NCBI GenBank assembly: GCA_033032175.1
Contig: CM065321.1
Span: 8,950,501-9,014,500 of the forward strand
Direction: 5' to 3'
Length of the DNA: 64,000 bases
Origin: Saturnia japonica
Lineage: Eukaryota > Arthropoda > Insecta > Lepidoptera > Saturniidae
The translations under genes were made by a program, and so were the position numbers. The number at the start of each line of letters is the position of its first letter. Within the stretch, counting starts at the first letter, position 1. Shown here piece after piece: positions 9,482 through 19,985 of the stretch. Below the pieces are notes generated by a model, which was not told the origin of the DNA, ran no database searches, and saw only the letters and a list, made by a program, of their open reading frames with translations.

Positions 9482-12370
9482 CTAGTCTTGAGTTGCCGCG
9501 GGAGAGGGAGGTCGTAGCGGTGGGTGTGCGGGAGCGAAATTAGCCGCCCGTCCCCTGCGGAGGGAACGGTGGTTACGCGGGCGTGGGCGAAAACACGCTC
9601 TGTTTAGAGAGACGGTTGAGTAATATGCGATTTGTTTCTCGATTTCGTCATCGGGATCGGTAAAGATGTTACGCGGTCGACGCTGTAAGCGGGTGGCGTT
9701 TGGGACTGGTACGTAATTCGCGGCGGCTTGGATCAAGGGATTCGCGTGATTTGACGCGGTGTCAAAGTAAGATCGTGAGAGGTATTTGATGTAAGACTCG
9801 ATCGAGGGGAGTTTCATATCTCTATGAAGGTCTACCTGACGAACGAACCAGGGGGCGTTATTGATTTTACGTAGTACTCGAGTTTGAAGGACTTGGAATT
9901 TGTGTATGTTCAATTTTGACATATGTGCGAATGCGGCGCAGCTATATGTCATAATCGGACGTATGCACATTTTGTAGAGAGTAAGCTTATGTCTCAGAGA
10001 CATTTTGCTTATGATCAGGGGCTGTAATCGACTTATGGCCATTGCGGCTGTTTTACACACGGCACGGACATGAGAATCAAAGGTAAGTTTTCTATCGAAG
10101 GTCACACCGAGATATTTAGTCTTGGTGGCCCAGGGGATATTGTCTTTGAAGAGTTTGAGAGTTTTGACACTCTCAGGGTACACTTTTCGACTAGGATCAA
10201 AGATAATCGCGGCGCTCTTCGAGGGGTTGACGGCTATGCGCCATTTGGTGTACCATTTACCGAGAGTGGTGACTGCGCGTTGGACTCTGTGTCTGAGCCT
10301 AAGTCTGTTCCTATTCGACGCGTAGATGACTGTGTCGTCAGCGTATAGACCTACCTGGACCCTAGGAGGACGAGGTAGGTCACTGACATACAGATTGAAG
10401 AGACAAGGCGCCAGAATGGAGCCTTGCGGAACGCCCGAGCGTATGGGGTGGGCTGTGGAGAGTACACTTTCCGCTCGGTAGCGGAAGGTGCGGTCGGTGA
10501 GGTAGTCGCGGATAATGTGAACTAACCTATCTGGGACTTGTAACTGGTGTAGCTTGTGGACTAGTCCGGCGTGCCAGACCTTGTCGAAGGCCTTGGCGAC
10601 GTCGAAGAAGACCGCGAGCGTACGGTATGGAGGATCTTTCGCGAAGTTAGTCGCTATGTGCTCCGTGAGGCGTTGCACCTGGTGCGTACACGAGTGTCGA
10701 GCGCGGAACCCGAACTGTTCCGGTGGATATAGATTTTTCTCGTCTATCACGGTTTTGAGACGGTTCAGAAGGAGCCGCTCGTAGATTTTACCTAAGGTAT
10801 TCAAGAGACTGATCGGGCGATAGCTGTCGGGAAGCGATGCTTTTTTGCCGGGTTTATGTATCCCTATGACTATGGCCGTTTTCCAGGCGGCTGGGAAATG
10901 GCAGTGGGCGATGTTTACATTGAATATGCAAACCAAGAGTGCTATGAGGTGATCAGGAAGAAGTTTGAGTACTTCGTTCCGGATCCCGTCAGGACCGGGA
11001 GATTTTTTGAGCTTAAGGCCCTTAATGACGGAACAGACTTCGTCAGATGTGACCGTAGTTAGGGTATCCGCGGGTGGGACCGAACTGAGTTCCTGTACCG
11101 AGGATTCGATTGTGTTGACATGTACGGCGTCTATGTTGTCGCAGTTTGGAGAGCACTGGCTCTCCAAGCTTGCGGAAAGACACTCCGCTTTGTCTTCGCT
11201 ATCGAACGCGAGTGGGAGGCCCGGGCCTCTTTCGAGGGGTGGTAGTTGGGAGGAGTGTTCTATTTTTAAAGATCTGGCTAACTTCCAGTATGTGAGATGG
11301 GACGGTCTGAGACCCTCTACGAGGTTGTCCCAGCTATGACCTCTGTATTCAGTGATGCGAGCTTTGAACTCTCTTTGTAATGCGCGTAACCGTGCGCAGT
11401 TTTCCCTGGACGGGAATGAGTCGTGAGCGCGTGTCGCGGCGTTCTTTTCCGTCATTAACGCTCGCAGGTCGGCAGGGAGTATAAAGCGGCGATCGCTCAC
11501 CGTTTTGACCTCTCTCGAGGCCTCTCTGATGCTGACCTGGAGGTGGTCAACGAGGGAATCGATCGCTAAGTCGGCGTCTGCGGCCGACTGCAGTACGTCA
11601 GGGACCCTATCTAGGCTGTCCGAGGACGGCCTGTCCGCGAGTAAGTGCTTGAGTTTCGCGTAGTCAACCACCTGGACGGACGGAGGACTATGGTCGGAGG
11701 GATGTCCTAGTCGGAGGATGACCGGGCGGTGATCGGAGTCGAGTTCGTGTACGACTTCTAAAAGTTGTAACCGAAGCTCGATACCTTTCAATAGAGCCAC
11801 ATCAAGGACTGTCGGACGACAGTGATCCTGAAAGTGGGTGGGTTCGGAGGGAGCTAACACGTCAAAGTTCATGTCATTGCATAGCTGATTGAGTATACTC
11901 CCGTTACGGGAGTCTCTCGAACTGTTAAAGCAAGTGTGACCGCTGTTGAGGTCGCCTGCTATGATTACGGAGGGACCGAGTGAAAAGAGTGCCTCCAGAT
12001 CGGACCGGAGGAGTCTTTTCGATGGTGAAAGATATGCGGATACGATTATGATTGACGGGTGGTCAGTCATACCTAGTCTACATATAGAAACTTCCAAATT
12101 GGTAAGTTCGGGAGGGTCAATTCGCATACAGTATAGTGAACGTTTGTAGTAAATGAGAGTGCCGCCTCCTTGGGTAACACGGTCATTTCTAATAATGTTA
12201 TAGTTAGCGACCTTAGGGTTGCGCCTACTAGGTTTTAGAAGTGTTTCTTGTACGAGAGACACATCTAACTGACGCTCAACTAGGAAGTTAGCCACGAGAT
12301 CACGCTGAGAAGCAAGGTTCCTAGCGTTAAAGAAGGCAATGTTAATTCCTTTCGGTTTTAACTTATCCAT
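9482..12370 (-). CDS. Jockey-clade LINE ORF2: endonuclease and reverse transcriptase
   Basis: An uninterrupted protein. An ATG at 12394 also opens the frame, but the one at 12370 (MDKLKPKGIN) aligns with the ORF2 start of copy 2 (MAKFKPKALN) and overlaps the ORF1 stop by 8 nt, so I prefer it. The N-terminal part is an APE-type endonuclease that nicks the target: VQETLL, AGDLNSGH and DSDHRPV supply the acidic and histidine residues. The central part is a reverse transcriptase: SYRPISLLNTLGK, AVFFDVAKAFDKVWH, SGVPQGSILAP and the catalytic LYADDTV (DD at bases 10334-10339). The RT order and the absence of an RNase H after it fit the Jockey clade. The protein probably copies its own RNA at the nick. 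No inactivating change is visible, but the copy lacks its promoter and most of ORF1. Confidence 0.93.
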   Translation of the reverse strand: MDKLKPKGINIAFFNARNLASQRDLVANFLVERQLDVSLVQETLLKPSRRNPKVANYNIIRNDRVTQGGGTLIYYKRSLYCMRIDPPELTNLEVSICRLGMTDHPSIIIVSAYLSPSKRLLRSDLEALFSLGPSVIIAGDLNSGHTCFNSSRDSRNGSILNQLCNDMNFDVLAPSEPTHFQDHCRPTVLDVALLKGIELRLQLLEVVHELDSDHRPVILRLGHPSDHSPPSVQVVDYAKLKHLLADRPSSDSLDRVPDVLQSAADADLAIDSLVDHLQVSIREASREVKTVSDRRFILPADLRALMTEKNAATRAHDSFPSRENCARLRALQREFKARITEYRGHSWDNLVEGLRPSHLTYWKLARSLKIEHSSQLPPLERGPGLPLAFDSEDKAECLSASLESQCSPNCDNIDAVHVNTIESSVQELSSVPPADTLTTVTSDEVCSVIKGLKLKKSPGPDGIRNEVLKLLPDHLIALLVCIFNVNIAHCHFPAAWKTAIVIGIHKPGKKASLPDSYRPISLLNTLGKIYERLLLNRLKTVIDEKNLYPPEQFGFRARHSCTHQVQRLTEHIATNFAKDPPYRTLAVFFDVAKAFDKVWHAGLVHKLHQLQVPDRLVHIIRDYLTDRTFRYRAESVLSTAHPIRSGVPQGSILAPCLFNLYVSDLPRPPRVQVGLYADDTVIYASNRNRLRLRHRVQRAVTTLGKWYTKWRIAVNPSKSAAIIFDPSRKVYPESVKTLKLFKDNIPWATKTKYLGVTFDRKLTFDSHVRAVCKTAAMAISRLQPLIISKMSLRHKLTLYKMCIRPIMTYSCAAFAHMSKLNIHKFQVLQTRVLRKINNAPWFVRQVDLHRDMKLPSIESYIKYLSRSYFDTASNHANPLIQAAANYVPVPNATRLQRRPRNIFTDPDDEIEKQIAYYSTVSLNRACFRPRPRNHRSLRRGRAANFAPAHPPLRPPSPAATQD

Positions 12371-13191
12371 TGGAAGGCTTTCGGTTTGCGGCATCGAGGT
12401 CTAGACGGTGTATCGTCTCCGATAGCCGGGGGAATTTCCACACGGTCATTATGCAACCGTGTTCGTTGAGATAGTCGACGTATGCGCCGACTTCCGTGAC
12501 GCTGTGCTCTCGGAGCAACAGGGCAATAAGGACAACGTCCGATGGAGAAGGAGAACCGCGTGGAGCGGAGGTTTGAGCAGCCATAAGAGGCTGTGGTTTA
12601 GGGGCCAATTCCAAGTCCATAAGGGGCTGGGGATTGTGGCGAACGGGGGCCCACGGGGCCCGAGGGCCCAGTATGGGCTGCTGGGGCACACTAGGTGCGG
12701 GGACAACGGCCGCAGGAGCGCGGGCGGCGTTCGGGAGGTTAGGAAAAGCCTCCATTGACAGCAGGGGCTGTGGTTGGGGGCGAGGGGCATGGTCGACGGG
12801 GGTGTGAGGTGGCCTCTGATGGGCGGGTGGCCTCATCCGTCGGGGGCGCGTTGCGCGCGGGGCTTTTGGGCACCCGCGATAGTTCGCGGGGTGCCCTTCT
12901 TGACCGCAAAGTACGCAGCTCGGCTCACCGGGTGAGTCGCGCGTGCGGGGACACTCCCTAGTGGAGTGATTCTCGGGGCACTTGACGCACCTTGGAGTGA
13001 GATGACAGTGGCGGGAGGAGTGCCCGTACAATTGGCAGTTGTGACACTGCGTCGGGATTCTATTTTTGTATGGGTTTTCTACTGTGATGCCTGAGAGGCC
13101 GCACACAGTAGCTATGTTATAGATAGCTTTACCCTCGGGGGTTCTATCTAGAATAACCACTACCATAGGGAATGGTTTTCTGTCTGGGCCG
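12363..13191 (-). pseudogene. Jockey LINE ORF1 (Gag-like), C-terminal part
   Basis: Open to the truncation point. The first in-frame ATG (13166) is internal to the protein, not its start. Motifs seen: the end of a PRE_C2HC-type domain (TPEGKAIYNIATVCGLSG), then three CCHC zinc knuckles (CHNCQLYGHSSRHC; CVKCPENHSTREC; CVLCGQEGHPANYRGC), then a proline-rich linker and a conserved C-terminus. The family protein binds the element RNA and shapes the particle. Copy 2 carries the same motifs in full-length form. Confidence 0.9.
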
Positions 13192-13200
13192 CAGTACTGC

Positions 13201-13576
13201 CGCCCTCTCCGCTAAATTTATCCTCGCCCTTTGCCTCGCAACCGGTAGTGCGATGGATTCCGTGCGGGGCGTCGCTCAGCCAATGAGCGCGCACGCCCTG
13301 TGTGCGCGCTCTCGGCAGTCCCATGAGTCACCATGCCAGATGTTCCGAGTCTGGCATGGTTCATCCTTACAACTAGTGAAATTTATACATTTAAACTTAC
13401 AACTAGCTATATTCTTATTCTAATCGTTTTAAAATACACATATTCACACATATTATTATATCTATTCCTAACACGTATTTATAAACCTTATTCCTAACAC
13501 GTATTATTTCATTTATTTGTTCATTCTATACTATTACACTATCGTTATTCACTCGCCCCGCTCGCTGTCCGCAACA
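13201..13576 (-). repeat. BEL/Pao 5' LTR, part 2 (split)
   Basis: Matches 4086-4461 of the left LTR with one substitution, a 1 bp insertion and a 2 bp deletion. It is followed by the BEL target-site duplication ATACCTAT at 13577-13584. Confidence 0.93.
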
Positions 13577-13584
13577 ATACCTAT

Positions 13585-13894
13585 GTACCACTGACCCAAA
13601 GGATATAATACGGTATTAGGTTAAGGAAGAGGTCGATAGTGAAAGAATATATCATAAATATAGTATAAGAATAATAACTTTAATATGAGAATTGTTCTAC
13701 TGAACAAGAAGAAATACTATATTAGTATATATATAAAATAATACAGTGCGACGTTATTTTGATACTATTATTATACCCGTTCTTCTTTTAGACTTCTTTT
13801 AAAGTTATTAAAGATAACATGTTTATGATCATGTATGCATGAAGTATCTGTTTGATGTCATAAAGTTATCAGAAAAATTTCATATGCGTCATTT
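13585..13894. other. AT-rich non-coding stretch
   Basis: No gene or classified repeat seen. Long AT runs only. Confidence 0.4.
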
Positions 13895-14270
13895 GAGACA
13901 AACATCTTAACATTCCATGGATTCACTGTGCGGGTGCCGGGTGCATCGTGTGGCAGACATAGGGAACACGAGCAGCCCCCGGATTGAAACCGAGGTGTAG
14001 GTTTAAGGGGCTCCATTATGATGCACATCAGCGCTCACCTTGACTGCCCGCGAAACTCTCCCTGCCAAGCAAGATTTGTTAAGAGCCTGTTTAGATACTC
14101 ATTCTAAAATAGAACTTACTGCAGTTCTCGACAGGCCGAGGTCTTTTATTAGCAAGTTATAGAGAGATTTCGCTGGAATACCTCTCGCTCCCACTTCCAC
14201 TACATATAAGTTAAACGCATAGCCGTTCTTGGATAGCTCATTACATAGATCGTAATATTCCTATCCCTAA
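13895..14270 (-). pseudogene. Restriction-like-endonuclease LINE, 3' terminal fragment
   Basis: The minus strand encodes the end of an endonuclease domain (EYYDLCNELSKNGYAFN, VEVGARGIPAKS, LGLSRTAVSSILE) followed by a 3' UTR. The same sequence, about 80-90 percent alike by eye, ends the larger relic at 49180-51440 on the plus strand. Both copies share the 3' boundary near GAGACAAACATCTTA. The upstream part is missing, so it is a 5'-truncated insertion. Related LINEs of the R2/R4/NeSL/Utopia type use this endonuclease in place of an APE domain; the exact clade is not resolved. Confidence 0.75.
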
Positions 14271-17155
14271 GTTAATTTTGAAAATATATCATAAATATAA
14301 AAATAATTGAATATCTGATTGACCGTTTAACCTTAAAATTACTCTGCATTTTATTGCCGAATTGTAAATAATGAGTTAAACCCCTTTTTTCCAAATAAAA
14401 ATGTAGAAAAAGGTGAATACTTAGAATATTCTCTTAATAATAATCAATATACGCTGCGCTGTAAGCTTGAATATATCTATTAGAATGTTAAGTATGAAGG
14501 TGGATGGATATATGAGTAGGAGACTCAAGAAGGTATGAATGGATTTTGTAAAGAATGCTTATAAATAGTGTTTATACTGAGATGATAATTGTTCGAGTAG
14601 AGTTCAAGAGTGGAACCCTACTTAAGTCGGAAAAGGGGTAAGAAGAAAATGATGAAGACTACGTTGTAAGTAGTTTTTGATTTTTATTGTTTTATTGTAG
14701 TAGACATTGCATTCGAATCATTTACGATGGTAACAGACTGTGTTATGTACATGCACAGTAATTAAAGTTAACTGGCTGCTAAATAGGTGCATAAGACTGT
14801 ATAAATTAAAACAACCCAAAATATTTTCGTTAAATTTTATTCAAAACGTAGCGTTAAATTTATCTAAATGATATCACTTAACTGAACTTTAGAACTAAAT
14901 TTTTTAAGACGTTAAGACGTTCATGCTAAGCGGCTAGTTGAAGTGAATTAAAACAAAGTAAGTATATAACATCTAATCAAGGAGCCCAGAAAAATATATA
15001 ATGCTAAAATTGATGATATAGCAGTTAAACACGTTTAAATAAATACTCAGAAAGAGAACTTGGATGAATCTGAAATAGTCGCACAAAGGTTTCCTGCTGG
15101 TAAATGTAAAACAATTTTAATTAAGAGCAACTTTTGTATCATTCAGACTGGTTTTGTATTTAGATACGATTAATTAATGAAACTGTTAGTATCACTTGCT
15201 TACTTCGAGGGTATCTATCGGCAATATTGAAATTTGAAAGTTTTACACTTAATGGGTGAATTCTGACCTGTAAATTATTTGATTAGTACCTACTTTTAGT
15301 TTATAAAATAAAGTCTGGCAAATACCTAGATTCTACTAGCAGCTACTTGTAGGGTGTATCCGTTTTTCTTCCATAAACTCTATAGTTGGATCACGAAATA
15401 GTGCTTAAGCAACAACTTACCTTACATTTTTATATTGAACTACTCAGTCCACAGTCCATAATTATATCTTCTGGATAATATCGGTTAATATTTTAAATGA
15501 TTTTATTTGGACATTCCTGAAAGGGCTTTTGATTCATTTGTGTTATGGTTTGAATTAATATTAGATTAAAATGTCTGATAGACAGTGGAAGGGATTTTCT
15601 CAGTATTTCATTGCTCTAAAAAAGAGTGATATCCGTTCTTTCACAGTAAACTGGGAAATACCGTCAAGTAGGAGAAGGTGATGTGAGTCGTATAAAGACA
15701 ATGAATCTATATATTGCTAAAATACATTTACAAAATCTATATATTGCGCGAAACACTTTAGGTACTGCCCAAAAACTATACCCATACCGGTATATGATTT
15801 GATGCGCGTATGATTCGAGCGACCAGCGATATACCTTTTTCATATTACACAATCAAGCAGAGTAAGTAAAACGCACGATCGGCAGGACGCTTGATGTATG
15901 AAAGAGAAACAGGTATAATCCATACCATTGTAAACCTTATATTGTAAGCTTAGTCTGAAAAATTTTCTTAACGTTTTGGTAGGTATTTAATTAGCAACAA
16001 TGTTTCAAAATGTTACCTTAATCTTAAAATAATAGGTACTTAATGTTTATGTACCAGTTCATTTCATTTGGCGCAGGTTGACCTTTGACCATGAGGTACG
16101 AATTTTGGCCAAGAGTTTATGGAACACTTATAGATGACATGAAGTTTGACAGTTTCGAAATACTTACGCCTGTAATAGTTTCTTGACATTTCATACAAAT
16201 TTAGATAGCAAATTATAAAAATATAATAAAATTAATAAAAACTCGCTGATAAAGTCATATCAATCTTCATAATATTGAGTAATATTAATACCGATAACTC
16301 ACAAAACAAAAATAATAATAATTTGTAAAACTATGAAGGAAAGTTCTTTGATGTCGACATTGTATTCCAGCTGTAACGTTAAAAATCGTATTAGCATATC
16401 ATATCGAAAATACGAAACGTATGCGTATCTAGTACATCATCACATCGTCTGAAATATCGAGATTCGAAAAAAATCGTTACGCATGCGTTAAATGCGTATA
16501 TACAGAAAATATATAGTTTTAAAATCTGATATCAAAAATCATTATTAAATTCAATTTAATACGCTGTAAAAGCGATATTACCCACTCCAACCGTCAAGTG
16601 AGACTAAGTAAATATTGATACTAAGAAAAAGTTTACGCACTCCAGAAACGAACACTCCAGGAACATGTATACCTCGTCTTCTTAGCTAAAATTGAAAGCG
16701 TAGACGTATAGCAGAATATCGATCGATCGAAAGTAGTGAATGTGAGGCAAGGACGACAGCTAAACGTGAGTACCACGGTGTGTCTAAGATATGCGAAACA
16801 TTGACAAAGCATGAAACAAAGTTAAATCACCGATCTTGAATTTCAAAACACTTACGTTATCTTTTTTATCACTGTTCATAAACGAAATTCAACACTGACG
16901 AAGACGCGGACACAGCTAGTCTTATATATCAAAATCTTCTGTGCATCTGTTAGTGATTCTATAACTTTTGAATGAGTTACCCGATTGAGCTCATATTTAC
17001 ATAATATATTTATGTTTTATTGAGATGATGGTTCCTAGATATACTAATCAGATAGATAACGCTGTGGTCAAGTCATCTTATTTTGTATAAGTAGTAAATA
17101 ATATGTCTAATACGTAAGTAGAGTTATATACTGCAACATTTTTATGTAGTAAAGT
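14271..17155. other. AT-rich non-coding stretch, nothing classified
   Basis: Scanned on both strands. Short open frames only (largest 62 codons), no recognisable protein motif and no clear repeat boundaries. Confidence 0.45.
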
Positions 17156-17260
17156 AATCCGGAGCATTGCGGTAGAAAACCCGAGGATACTTCCGTGAGG
17201 GTCGCCCGGGTTCTCTCATTTATCAAGGTAACCTCAAGAGCTAGATAAAATGCTCGGATT
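17156..17260. repeat. Short inverted-repeat element, unclassified
   Basis: AATCCGGAGCATT at 17156 is mirrored by AATGCTCGGATT at 17249-17260, about 105 bp in all. Inside, AACCCG..CGGGTT forms a second stem. It is GC-rich against AT-rich surroundings. It may be a small MITE or a structured RNA remnant; no target-site duplication was found. Confidence 0.35.
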
Positions 17261-18401
17261 TCAAGTCGGCGAATGCGACTAGGTAGTACGTAAGTACATA
17301 GAAATCTTTAAAATAATAGATGTTTAAAATATTCTAACCGAGAAAATTACTGTAGTATGTTTTCTTGTACATGCTGGAAGAAGTAATAATTTGTCATGCC
17401 AGAATTTTATTTCTTTTAATCAATAAATATACTACTTAATTTATTGTATTGTGCCTATTTTTAGTTAAATCTACCGGCGAGTATTTAATTATGTATGTGT
17501 CTTTGAAATAGAAAAATTATTGATGTCGACGCGTGTCCTATAGTTAAATTATTAATTGTTATAAGAAATGTTAATATAAAATGTTAAGAGAAAGTAATTG
17601 TTGAACTTGAATCATACTTTATATTTGTAATAAGATTAATCAATGGTACAGTTGTACTTGCAACCAACCGCAATGTCATTCGTGTTAATTTCTATATACT
17701 ACCTATAATACTTATTTAAAAACACTCTATATCAATCTCCCGACTTATGAAAGATTTTTTAAAATCGAATTATTAATTCTAGAGATTGACTTACACAAAC
17801 ATACAAACTTTATAACAGTAAGTACAGATAAAACTAATATAAGTTATTTAGTTTCGCTCATCGTGGCCTACCTCTTCAATACAAAATCCGTACACATAAA
17901 AGCTGTCTTGTGAAGTTTAAAACTTTCTTAGATTATCTCTCTATATGTCACTGTTCACTTCGTTCTATAAATCCTATTCGCCCCGCATCACACTCTCCAA
18001 TCTTGTTCTAACATCGACTTCACTTTTGGAATATTCAGAAAGGGCGAACAACAAATCCAATTTATATTTGTGTTTCCGCTAAAGATCTTCGGAGGAAATT
18101 AAATCATTCCAAGGTTAGATTTACCGACCCCTGTACTAAATTGTTTAACTAATGAGGATACAGATGTCGGCCAACGTTATTTATTGTAATAATTACAGTT
18201 TTGATGTTCGCAAATAACCATATAATAAAGTTATTTGGGTATGTTTGCCTTGTTTTACGATTATGACAGATATTAGTAAAGGTAGACTATATGATGTAGT
18301 TATTTAGTAGCGTAGGATCATTTTTAAATTTCGATGACTGTCTATAGTAAAAAAGAAGCATATAATTTACAATTATATCATTTACATAATTTATTCTAAA
18401 G
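17261..18401. other. AT-rich non-coding stretch
   Basis: No gene, motif or bounded repeat identified. Confidence 0.4.
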
Positions 18402-18582
18402 TAACTGGGCCCCACGGTTTCACCCGTGTTAAATTTATTCGCCACTGCCAGCGCTGCAGCCTATCGTTGTTCTTAATTCCCGTTGTTGCCTACATACAGC
18501 TTGCCAAATGGCTTGATGTTCATGGGTTACTGATTCGCTCCTTCAAGTATGGGCGTGAAGTTATGTAGCCTTCATCAATAAA
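18402..18582 (+). repeat. Repeat family D, copy 1
   Basis: Begins near CCCCACGGTTTCACCCGTGTT and continues with a CCTATCGTTGTTCT segment. Related copies lie at about 22349-22570, 45960-46316 (reverse), 61327-61680 and 63812-64000. It looks like a dispersed LINE or SINE 3' tail common in Lepidoptera. No coding content. Confidence 0.55.
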
Positions 18583-19985
18583 CAGGATAATATTATTGTA
18601 AAAATATTTTTTCTGATTTAACTGGTGGTTTCAGTGATTAGCGCGTTCAAACAAAAAAAAAGAACAATATTTTGTGCTTTATAATATCGCATTAATAAGT
18701 ATAGATATCAAATCAATCAATTTTAAAACTTCGTACTATTAAAGTGATCACGACCAGGCGTATGAGACGCTCAGTAAAGCGAGGCGCTCATATACAGACG
18801 TCTGAGCACGCTTACAGCAAATACCTTCGAGTGCACTGAATTGAGTGTTGTTTATACTTGAGTGCTCAAAGGCGAGGCAGTTTGCGTTACTGAAATGAAA
18901 TATTTAGTTTTCTCTTGTAAAACTCAACCCGCGAATTGGTAGAATTAATTTTTCGATTGCGGTACAGTTCTAGGATGTATGGTAGTTTTTGTTGTATCGT
19001 CTAAAACATTCAGCCTAAATACGTCCACGTTAGACATAGGGCCTCCTCAAAAAATCCCAACAACGACCAGCCATGTGTTGCTTGCGTCTAGTGATTTTCC
19101 GCAACTTTAACCAAGTTGAAAGTCCACAACTCTTTGCCCCCATTGGTCATTCGTTCTACGAGTTACGTGCTCCGCCTGCTGTCGTTTAAGTCTAGCTAAT
19201 CTTAGGGCTACCACAAAATTTCTGCGTATATCCTTATTATGATTTGATTACGCATAGAAACCTTCTATAACTTCTTTGAAATAGACCTTTCAATTGTCCT
19301 TTGAGTGACCTTGAGCTATCTTATGGGGCACATAGTTAGCGATCACGTCTCAGCACCAATATGTTATCACTTTTTTCCGTATAACATTCTCATTTGGACA
19401 TTCTCAGGCGAATAAGCCGACCAATGAGCGTGCTCACGTGAGTACATGGTTTAATACGAAACCAATTATACATAATATTCAGCATTTGTAGCGTCGCGTC
19501 GAGTTGCGGACCTATAAAAGAGACCCGTTGTTAACGAGAGCGTAAAAGTTCCCTTTCTCAGTTATTTCTCTAAATTTACATTTTAATTGGTAACAAAAAG
19601 TAACAGTTTTTTTGTCTAAAACAATTGTTCTGTATACATATGTCGTTTCGCTTCAGGACAATTGTTAGTACGTAAATTAATTAGCATTATTTTATTTTCT
19701 CCGAGTTCTTGTTTTAATTACATTTGTATCCTTTGTCGGTTATGGTATTAACTTCTTTAAGGATGGTGCATTGATTTATGAAGGATAATTATAATTTATT
19801 TTATGAACCCGAATAATACATAGTACCTACGTAATTTACAATTGTAACGCCTATATTCGGGCATCAGCCAGTATCGTTAAGCCGGTCTTAGTTAGCGGGC
19901 ATTCAAATGTTACACTTATGAATATAGATGTAAAATCAATTCTCAGAAACATGTCCTTTCGATCTAGTTCTACATTTTAAAGCCT
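18583..19985. other. Non-coding stretch with a promoter-like cluster
   Basis: No protein signal. At 18760-18880 there are imperfect inverted repeats built on GCGTATGAGACGCTC and GAGGCGCTCATA. At 19421-19520 a CCAAT box, a CACGTG E-box and a TATAAAAG box occur in order (listed separately). Confidence 0.4.
19421..19545 (+). promoter_or_regulatory. Promoter-like cluster (CCAAT, CACGTG, TATAAAAG)
   Basis: CCAAT at 19421-19425, CACGTG at about 19436-19441, and TATAAAAG at 19513-19520 followed by GC-richer sequence. The arrangement resembles a pol II core promoter reading rightwards, but no coding exon is visible downstream before the mariner relic. It could belong to an old transposon or be chance. 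Confidence 0.25.

Larger units (their letters stand above)
8936..13191 (-). mobile_element. Jockey-clade LINE copy 1, 5'-truncated within ORF1
   Basis: 4256 bp inserted in the BEL 5' LTR. CAGTACTGC at 8927-8935 and again at 13192-13200 is the target-site duplication. The element runs on the minus strand: truncated ORF1, complete ORF2, 3' UTR with hairpin (9223-9260) and a 45 nt poly(A) tail (T run 8936-8980). The truncation falls in ORF1 just before the PEGKA motif. ORF2 appears uninterrupted, so this copy is recent. Confidence 0.95.
3884..13579 (-). mobile_element. BEL/Pao LTR retrotransposon, interrupted by a Jockey LINE
   Basis: Two near-identical LTRs flank a minus-strand gag-pol. The outer flanks repeat ATACC (or ATACCTAT if the LTR edge is set at TGTG): 3879-3886 and 13577-13584, a target-site duplication. 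A polypurine tract, GGGGGGAGAAC on the minus strand, abuts the 3' LTR at 4462-4472. A primer-binding site, TGGTCCTTCGGAAGCCGG on the minus strand, lies just inside the 5' LTR at about 8713-8730. The 5' LTR is split by a LINE at 8936-13191. The two LTRs differ by four substitutions and two small indels in about 575 bp, so the insertion is young. The pol is defective: an internal deletion and a changed catalytic residue. Confidence 0.93.

Noticed and set aside
3884..13576. The 3.9-4.5 kb and 13.2-13.6 kb similarity as a segmental duplication
   Set aside because: The repeats are the two LTRs of one element, with a polypurine tract and primer-binding site in the right places.
17195..17220. Possible tRNA gene in the GC-rich inverted repeat
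   Set aside because: No cloverleaf, no A and B boxes with proper spacing.
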